Shown: positions 26,901 through 35,900 of the stretch, in pieces
Layout of the letters: every line of letters starts with the position of its first letter
Numbering within the stretch: position 1 is the first letter of the stretch
NCBI GenBank assembly: GCA_039566865.1
Contig: CM076960.1
Location: 15,420,501-15,484,500 of the forward strand
Direction of reading: 5' to 3'
From: Aurelia coerulea
Taxonomy: Eukaryota; Cnidaria; Scyphozoa; Semaeostomeae; Ulmaridae
DNA: 64,000 bases
Position numbers and translations under genes: made by a program
The notes under the pieces: generated by a model
Databases searched by the model: none
The model's input: the letters and a program-made list of their open reading frames with translations, nothing else
What the model was told of the DNA's origin: nothing

Positions 26901-29900
26901 AGTAACTCACCAGTAACTGCTGTAAAGATCAACGTGAAATCACCAAATACGTGTTTCGTCACTCTTATCAGTTTGGTTCGTGTGAAGAACAAATTAACAA
27001 TAAAACAGGCCACTTTTATTGGCAGACGAACGAGAGAAAATTGCACCAATAACACCTAAGCCACTTATTGGCTAAACTCAATCAACACCCGCCAAAGATA
27101 AAAGCCTTTGGCGCAAATTAGAACAACTGCAACGTGAAAATTAACAGACGAACAAAAGAAAATTGAAAATCACACGCCAATAACACCTAAGCCATTTATT
27201 GGCTAAACTCAATCAACACCCGCCAAAGATAAAAGCCTTTGGCGCAAATTAGAACAACTGCAACGTGAAAATCAACAGACGAACAAAAGAAAATTGAAAA
27301 TCACACGCCAATAACACCTAAGCCATTTATTGGCTAAACTCAATCAACACCCGCCAAAGATAAAAGCCTTTGGCGCAAATTAGAACAACTGCAACGTGAA
27401 AATCAACAGACGAACAAAAGAAAATTGAAAATCACACGCCAATAACACCTGAGCCATTTATTGGCTAAACTCAATCAACATCCGCCAAAGATTAAAGCCT
27501 TTGGTGCAAATTAGAACAATTGCAACGTGAAAACAATCTCCTTCTGTCGGCAGAGGGAGGGATAAGTTTAATAAACACTGCTTCTAAAACCTTGCAGGCA
27601 GACCTTGCCCTACCCAAAATTCGGAAACTGTCCTCGCTATAGTTGTTACCACACTCATTACTGCTCCGTAAGTGAGTACCAATGGCAGAATCATTTTCTT
27701 GTTCACTTTCTAGATTTGACTTTGTACGAAGGCTAAGATAGCAACAACATTTCGAGCTTAACTCTTCGTCAGGCATCATGCACTATGACTCAGTGACTCA
27801 AAAATGTTGGTACGTTCCATCCAAATCTGTGGTTTACTTGGTATTCTTCAAGTTCTTGGTATGGACCAACTTTCATTATGTGGGTAAAAGGTCATTTCAT
27901 TCATTCATTCATTCATTCATTCATTCATTCATTCATTAATTAATCAATATATTTATTTATTCAAAGTTGATATTTGCATAGTTTAAAAAGAATAAACCTA
28001 ATTTAAAAATATCCTCAAATAACGGACTCATCACATTAAGCCCATAACAGCAACAAATACACCGAAATCAGTAGAAAGAAGATTGTTAGCTCCTTTAAAA
28101 GAAACAACAACCAAAATTAACCTGTAACAAGAGAAAAACTGTTAAATCCTGTAAGAGAAAACTGAATTAATCTTAAAACCTGAAAGGAAAGAAATAAGTT
28201 AGTAACTCACAAGTAACTGCTGTGAAATAACCAAATACGTGTTTCGTCGCACTCTCATCAGTTTGGTTCGTGCGAAGAACAAATTACAATAAAACAGGCC
28301 ACTTTTTATCAGCAGACGAACAGAACAAAATTGAAAATCACATGCGAATAGCACCTAAGCCACTTGCTGGCTAAGCTCAATAGACACCGCCAAAGATCAA
28401 AGCCTTTGGCGCAAATTAGAACAATTGCAACGTGAAAACAAACTCCTTCTGTCGGCAGAGGGAGGAATCCGGAAGTTTAATAAACACCGCCTCTTAATCC
28501 TTGAGGTGGAAGGCAGACCTTGCCCTACCCAAAATTTGGATCCTCGCTATAGTTGTTACCACACTCATTACTGCTCAGTAAGTGAGTACCAACGGCAGAA
28601 TCACTTTCTTGTTTAGCCGGACCAGCTTTACTGTTTCGTTTTGGTTGACACTGACCGTTGCACCTGTCAGTACCTTTCCTTATTGCTATGAGCACATGTT
28701 GTCTCATCCTGTCAAGACTTTGATCTTTGGTGATTGTCTATTGAGTTTAGCCAACAAGTGGCTTAGGTGCTAATGGCGTGTGATTTTCAATTTTGTTTTG
28801 TTCGTCTGCTAATAAAAAGTGGCCTGTTTTATTGGTAATTTGTTCTTCGCACGAAGCAAACTGTTGAGAGTGCGACAAAACACGTTTTTGATAATTTCGC
28901 GATGAACTTTACAGCACTTACTGGTGAGTTACTAACTTATTTCTTTTATTTCAGGTTTAAGATTAATTCAGTTTTCTCTTGCAGGATTTAAAAGTTTTTC
29001 TCTTGTTACGGGTTAATTTTGATTGTTGTTTTTTTCACAGGAGTCAACAGTCTTCTTTCTGCTGATGTTGGTAATTTTGTTGCGTTTATTGGTTTAATAT
29101 GATGAGTCTGTTATTTAAGGCTATTTTTAAATTTTGTACCACGAATGATTTGTTTATTAAACCTAATTTACACCAACTATCTACAATAACCTAAAGAAAT
29201 GCATGCAGTGGCGGACACTTTGCTAAGTTTGGGGAGGGGGGCGAAGCTATTTTTTCAATTAAAAAGCATTGCTTATTTCTATTGTTTTCGAACAAAACAT
29301 CTTTGTCTAGCCAACATTAGGGGGCCACTGCACCCCCTAGCCCCGAATTCAGTGTCTATTTACAAATTGTACAAAGGCGACTGGTTCAACACCCGTTTTA
29401 ATTTCCTCTTTGAAAGCTGCAACAGACTCTATTCTATATTCTTTACATCATCGTCTAGAGTATTCTACAGTATAGCTCCCCCAATCTCAGGGAATTTCTC
29501 CCATATTTTATTTTGTGAGACCTCTGAGGAAGTTCGCATAATACTTGTTTGCGTAAGTGGTAAGTTATAGATTTTACTTGGAAATTCTCCCAGAGATGTG
29601 ACGGATTTAACTGTTGAAATGTTTTGTAAACTTCTGAGAGGAGTTTCTGTTGGTTTGTAGCATCATCATGCCTCAATAGAAGTTCTTTGAAAGAGGATTC
29701 AGAATCCTGATAAAAATCCTTAAAGCACGCTTATGTACTCGACTGATGTTACTGTTGGCATTTTTGCTACAAAATTGCCAGATCAGGGGGCAATATGAAC
29801 AAAAGCACCAAGTATCAAGATGAATGTTTCCTCGATCCAAAAATCAACAAACTTTTCACTTTCAACCAGGAGTTGCACATTTTGAAGGCCACTTAGCATT

Positions 29901-32900
29901 CATGAGCTGCACCACAGCATGTTTTATGTGAAAGTCCATAATAAGTCCCAGTTTAAGCAAAAAATGTTGTTGCTGTTGTCGTTGTTTTGCTGCAATAACT
30001 GGTACTATACCGAGAGCCTTGCAACTTATTCCATAATGGTATAAACTATAGTTTCGTATCAAATACCCCTTCGCGATCGTCGGTTATTCTTGAAATTCTC
30101 TCCTCTCTTGTTGAAGTACCTCTTTGCTCCTCCTTTGCCCAGCACACTACCTTTGTAAGCCTTTTTCTCAATTCTTGCTGCATAAAGATATACGTTAATG
30201 TGTCAAGCACAAGACCCGTATTCCAAAAAATGTGCATAATACTATAGCTAAAACCACTGTTTGCGAAGCAGTCAGGACAAAATGCATACATGATATCCGG
30301 TACCAGGTAACAAAATACAAATGTAAGGGTTATGATGGCGGCCATCTTGAAGTATTGATGATTGGAAGCTCGTCTCCTCCTCGAATTATTTTGCATTGAA
30401 TTATCGAGATTCCTTTTCCTTATGACTTTTATGAAGATATAAGCGTAAGTCACGACAATGAACAGTACTGACGATGTCGAAACAGCTGGGAATATATACT
30501 TGCTAAATGTCATCATGAAGTGACTGATTTCAACGACTGAAGTCGCAGCCCCGATAATCATGCACATTAATGTTGATGCGAATAATGTCGCTTTAACCCT
30601 TTTTCTTTTCAGTATAAATATACTTCGCAAAGGATATTTGATTGCAATCAATCGATCAAATGTCATGATCAACATGATAAAGTAATAATTCAAGTATGCG
30701 CAAAATGCAATTCGATATGTAATATTGACAATAGTGTTATCTTCCATTGCACCATGACAAACTAGCGACCAACGAAATATCTGCATACAAGAAACAGCCA
30801 ATTCAATTGTAATCAAGTATTTGAGAATCAAATTTTGATTCGTCTGCCTGTTTCTGTCTTTAAAAAGGAAGTAAATCCCAAGAGAATTTGAGATTACTGC
30901 AAAAATCAATATTGAAAGTAAAACAGTTACAATTGCGCTGCATGCCATCTTTTACTTTTGAGTTTTTCTTTGAATTAGCCAAGGTTTTGCTTTGAAATGA
31001 AGTGACCAGTTTATTCTTTGTAAAAATGGTACACTGTTCATTTTTTGCAAAGCAAGATGAATACCTCACAACCTTCAGAAAGCAAGCAGGTTTCTTTCTT
31101 AATGATATTCGATTTGATTCCACTGCAGGCAAAATCTGCATTCGGCAAAAATCTTTCAGCAATGTTCTATTTTCGTAAATCGTACTCCATAAGAAAATTG
31201 AGTCCCTCTTTGACGTACCTTCTTCTAAAACAAGGGAAAAGAATACTTTCATTATTGATTAGTCCTTGTTTTCAGGCAGTCTAGAGTGAGTCAAAGCTTG
31301 TTAAAATCTCGATGATACTCCATGGCAACAGAAGCAAAGCTACACGAATGGAAAAAAATGTTGCTCTACGTGTTGTACGTCGATTGTATCAATAAAAACA
31401 TAAATTCATTTGAAGATTTGACTTTGCATGAAGACTAAGATAGTAACAACATTTCGAGCTTAACTCCTCATCAGGTATCATTCACAAGGTACGAATATAT
31501 ACCCAGTGAATCAAACATAGTTAGGACGTTGCAAAGGCTGTCGTTTCTTGGTATTCATCAAATTCCTTCAAACTAACTCTCACTGTGTGGGTGACCGGTC
31601 AACTGAGATAACAAACTTTAGTTGGTTACAGGTGGTCACATTTGGTTTGAGTTACTTTTGTACAAGTGTTTTATTTCAGATTCCTTCAAAGCAAGCCTAA
31701 ACTTCTGCATCAGATTTTCCAACAGTTATGCTCCACAGCTAGACTCACGAGATACTCCCAGCTATCGCAACAACAACAACAACAACAGCAACAACAACAA
31801 CAACAACAGCAATATTTTTTGCTCAAACTGGGACCTTTTTATATTCATCTAAAATATTACAATGCATGTTACATCTACATCCTACTATAATTTCTCATTA
31901 CTATACGACTATACAACACTACAGGAACGACGCCACAGGTAGCAAAAGACAATGACCAACCCCGTGGCCATTAACATAAAGGCATGCAAATACCTTAATC
32001 GTTTACTTACCTTAATCAACAACAATTGCACTCGTAGCATCAGTAAATTCATCGCAACCCCGACCTGACATCTGGTGCGAAACAGAATCTACAGTAGTAT
32101 AGTATCCTTTGATTTATAAATGTTCGTAGTGTGACTGTATACAGTTAAACATTTCGTGTTTTTAGATATTGGCCATGGGGTAGTCATTGTCTTTTGCTCC
32201 CCATGGTATCGTACCTGTAGTGTCGTATAGTAATTAGAATTAGGTATAGTAGAATGTAAAGTATATTGTAAAATTCAATATTTGAATGAGAAAAAAACAA
32301 AACATGCAAATAGATGACAATTTAGTTAACAACAACAAAAAGCTACTAATACGATTAATTACTGATAAATACTGGGATCTGTTTCACATTGGATGTCAGG
32401 CCAGCATATGCGCATGATGCCGAACAACAGGAACCCCGGACGAGAGAACCACAGCGACAGCAGTTGCTACCGCTACTGATCCCCCTCCAGAGTCCCCACT
32501 GCCCAACACACTACGTATATGCTGTCAGGTCAGGGTTTTTCATTCTGATTCCCAGTGTCGTTGATCTGAGATACTTTCCATTTTGTGTGGATGAACTTTC
32601 ATTCTGGGACTTGTATGGACTTTCACATAAAAATTGGGATGAAAGGAAACAAAGAGGGCACTGATTTTTTATTTGCACTGAAACTAGGAGAAAAAGTAGT
32701 CATGGCAACCTTCGGCAGTTGGAAATTCTTATTGTTCTGGTGAGCCCACGGAAGCTAAGCGGCCTTTCAAAATGATGAAATCCTGGTTGAAAGAGAAAGG
32801 TTTGTTGATTCTTGGATTGAGGAAACATTCATCTGGATACTTGTTGCTTTTGTTCATTGCTAACGTCACTGAAAACTTTAATTTTGAGGCGTTTCATTTG

Positions 32901-35900
32901 GTTTCATCAAATGAGGCTGGAGCCGACAATTTAGGCACATACGCCATTGCCTGGAGCACTCGGCTTTTCGCACAGTGTTGCTATGGTTTCCATATCCGGA
33001 CATGAAATCGAGGGAAAGAATTTCGTCCTAATTCTCATTATGAACGTCCATGAGTCGTAGTTTGAGCGTTCATAAGTCTATCAATAGTCTACTCCACAGC
33101 ATGGAAATGAAGATTAATCGGGCTGTCTTATTGTTAAAGGGAATGTAAGCAAATAAGGGTGGCTCAAGCCACTTGCGGTCAACTTCTAGCCAATCACACA
33201 TCAGTGTTTCCTGTTGACTTCGATAAATTACCCAAATATGGTGCGGCACGCGTTACAGCCTATTGCCTTTGCACGGCTCACGGCTATTTTCATCAAAAGA
33301 TTATATATGCTTAGATTCCCTTTAAGGCAACCAGTTTTGTAGATACAGAACCTGCCCAACAAGGACAGATTTGGTAAGACAATAGCACGAGTTGCTTTTT
33401 TGAAACCGCAATTCAAAGCGATTAGCGATCGCAGACAAAAGAAATTCTCTCAACCAGTAATTCAAAACAATCAAAGCTGCAAACGTTTCTCTAAAACCCA
33501 GGTAGCTAGCTCGCTTGTTGTGCATTCCAGTAATTGTTTTTAAGAGCAAATATGAGCATATATCGAAAGAAGAAGGTTATATCTACACATCTACATGGGG
33601 AATTTTATTTATTTGGTTCAAAAGCCATTTAGGAGGTGATTCAATAGACCTTTTAGCTATTCTACAAAAGAGCCTGGATCGAGCGTTATTTTTATACGTG
33701 AGGCTCGATAGAGTGGTGTTAAGAGCTTCTATCACTATTGTGCAAATTCGAAAATTCTACAAAGTGTACTTTGTAGAATTTTCGAATATGCACAATATTG
33801 ATAGAAGCTCTAACGCCACTCTATCGAACCTCGTGTATAAAAATAACGCTCGATCCAGGCTCTTTTGTAGAATAGCAAAAAGGTCTATTTTCATATTTTT
33901 TGGTTGTTATTAAAATACTTACTGATCAGCTTCTGAACTAAATGAATCAAATGCCCGAGGTAGATGTGTAGATATATTCTTCTTCTTTCGATATGTGCTC
34001 ATGTTTGCTCTTAAGAACAATTTCTGGAATGTATAGCGATCGCGCTACCTACCTGGGTTTCAGAGAAACTTTTGCGGCTTTGTTTGTTTTGAATTACTGA
34101 TTGAGGGAATTTCCTTTGTCTGCAGTCGCAAATCCCTTTGAATTCAGGTGTCAAAAAAGCAACTCATTCTATTGCCTTACAAAATCTGTCCTTGTTAGCC
34201 TGCTCTACTATATTCTATTTTTATTTTCATTCAGCTGTTTTTCAGACAGTTTTCAATAGTCACTGGGTACAAGGTTGTATGATGATGTTGAATTGTTTGC
34301 AAATTTGATCAATGATTTAGGCCTGTTTTGAAGTATTCTGAGATTAAACAATTGTATAAAATCGTATGTAATATGTGCATTATAAGACCGATTTCGACAA
34401 ACTAAATTTTGTAATCTAAGTTGACCTTTTACCCACACAATGATAACCAGTTTTAACGAATCTGATGAATAGGTAACCCGTACGGTAACCAGTACGGTAA
34501 CCGGTTTCAAGGGATCTGATGAAAAGGTAACAAATTACAGATTTTGAAACGTATTAACTTTTCTGACTCGCCCCAGTATATATTCATGTAACTGTTTTCT
34601 GTTGTCATGTTAATAGTACCATTGAAATCATAACAAAATTCCTCTCGTTGCGTGTAGTGAAATTGTACGAGGATAAAGAAGAAAATATGGTAAAATATAA
34701 GCACTTTGAGATGAGTTGAATTGAGCACGATGTTTCGAGCACAGCCCGTTATCAAGCTTAATAAACGGACCATGCTCGAAACTTTGTGCTTAATTCAATT
34801 CAGACCAAAAGGGCTTGTATTCGACTTTATTTAGTGAATCTGTGAAGCTGTTTACCCCTCAACGAAAAATACTTACTTCATTTACAAATTTCATTTGTAA
34901 CATGAACCTGAGAAGTTGCAGACATCCGCCTTCATATCAAGAAACTCTTGTACTAAAGCCAGAGCAGAAATTCCCTTCCACCCCCAGCAGTCTTAGCACA
35001 ACGCGACAGGGTTTTTCTTCAGAAACAAAATATATATGAAAAGTGTTTTGATTCAATTCTTTTAGAATTGTATCACATTCACGGTTTTGATTTAAATAGG
35101 CAGAAGCAGGTGAGTTTCGCTATAGTATCAGCAGCCTGATTATTCTGAGTGGCTTACCACAAAAGGTTTTCCCTGAATATTTTTGATTGGTTGAAAAGCT
35201 ATTTAAAGACCTATTGCTAACCATGATCCTTTGTGCGGATAGTGAAAAGCAAATATTGATGCTTCACATCTGTAAGAGCCTTTCAGAAGAAAATCCATCA
35301 TTTATGTGGACATTCTTTGAAAGAAAACACATAAAATATGAATTACGAACTAAGAATCTGTTGCAATTGCCGAAAAGAAATGCAAAAACATTCGGAGTTA
35401 ATGCACTTGCATTCAAAGGCGCTCTCCTTTGGAACACTCTACAGATACCATAAAAAATGCAAACTCAACAGCGATATTTGAAAGAATGATCAAAGAATGG
35501 GATGGGCAAAATTGTACATGCAAGATCTGCAATTAGATAAGAAACTTAGGTGATAGTGAGGATCCCATATTTTTATTAATTCGTAGTATTGTAAATAGTT
35601 GGTTTGAATTAGTTTTTCTACCACAGGGTGTCCAAAAAATATGTGCACTCTTTGAGTGGCTTGTGCGGAGCAGCCATAAATCCAATTTTTCTGTTTTTAA
35701 GATTCTTGACAGAAGAGACTTCAAATTAAAGGTTGAAACTGACTTTGAGAAAATCGGATCACTAGTTGCTGATTTATGGAGCAAGAAAGCCAAAATTATT
35801 GGCTGCCTCAAAACCAGAGGATTCATTATTCGTTATTGCGTTAAAATCAACGAAACTGATTGAAAAAACATACCTAGCCCTGTTTGCTGATGTTCATAAG

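Noticed and set aside
27043..27540. Regular repeats considered as a CRISPR array
   Set aside because: The 131-bp units are contiguous without unique spacers, and the genome is eukaryotic.
31666..31890. Poly-Gln protein frame
   Set aside because: It is the translated CAA triplet core of a dispersed repeat.
32389..32664. 91-codon frame, Gln/Arg/Pro-rich start
   Set aside because: Possibly retroelement debris, but no motif allows a call.
33515..33913. 132-codon frame
   Set aside because: It runs through both arms of an uninterrupted palindrome.
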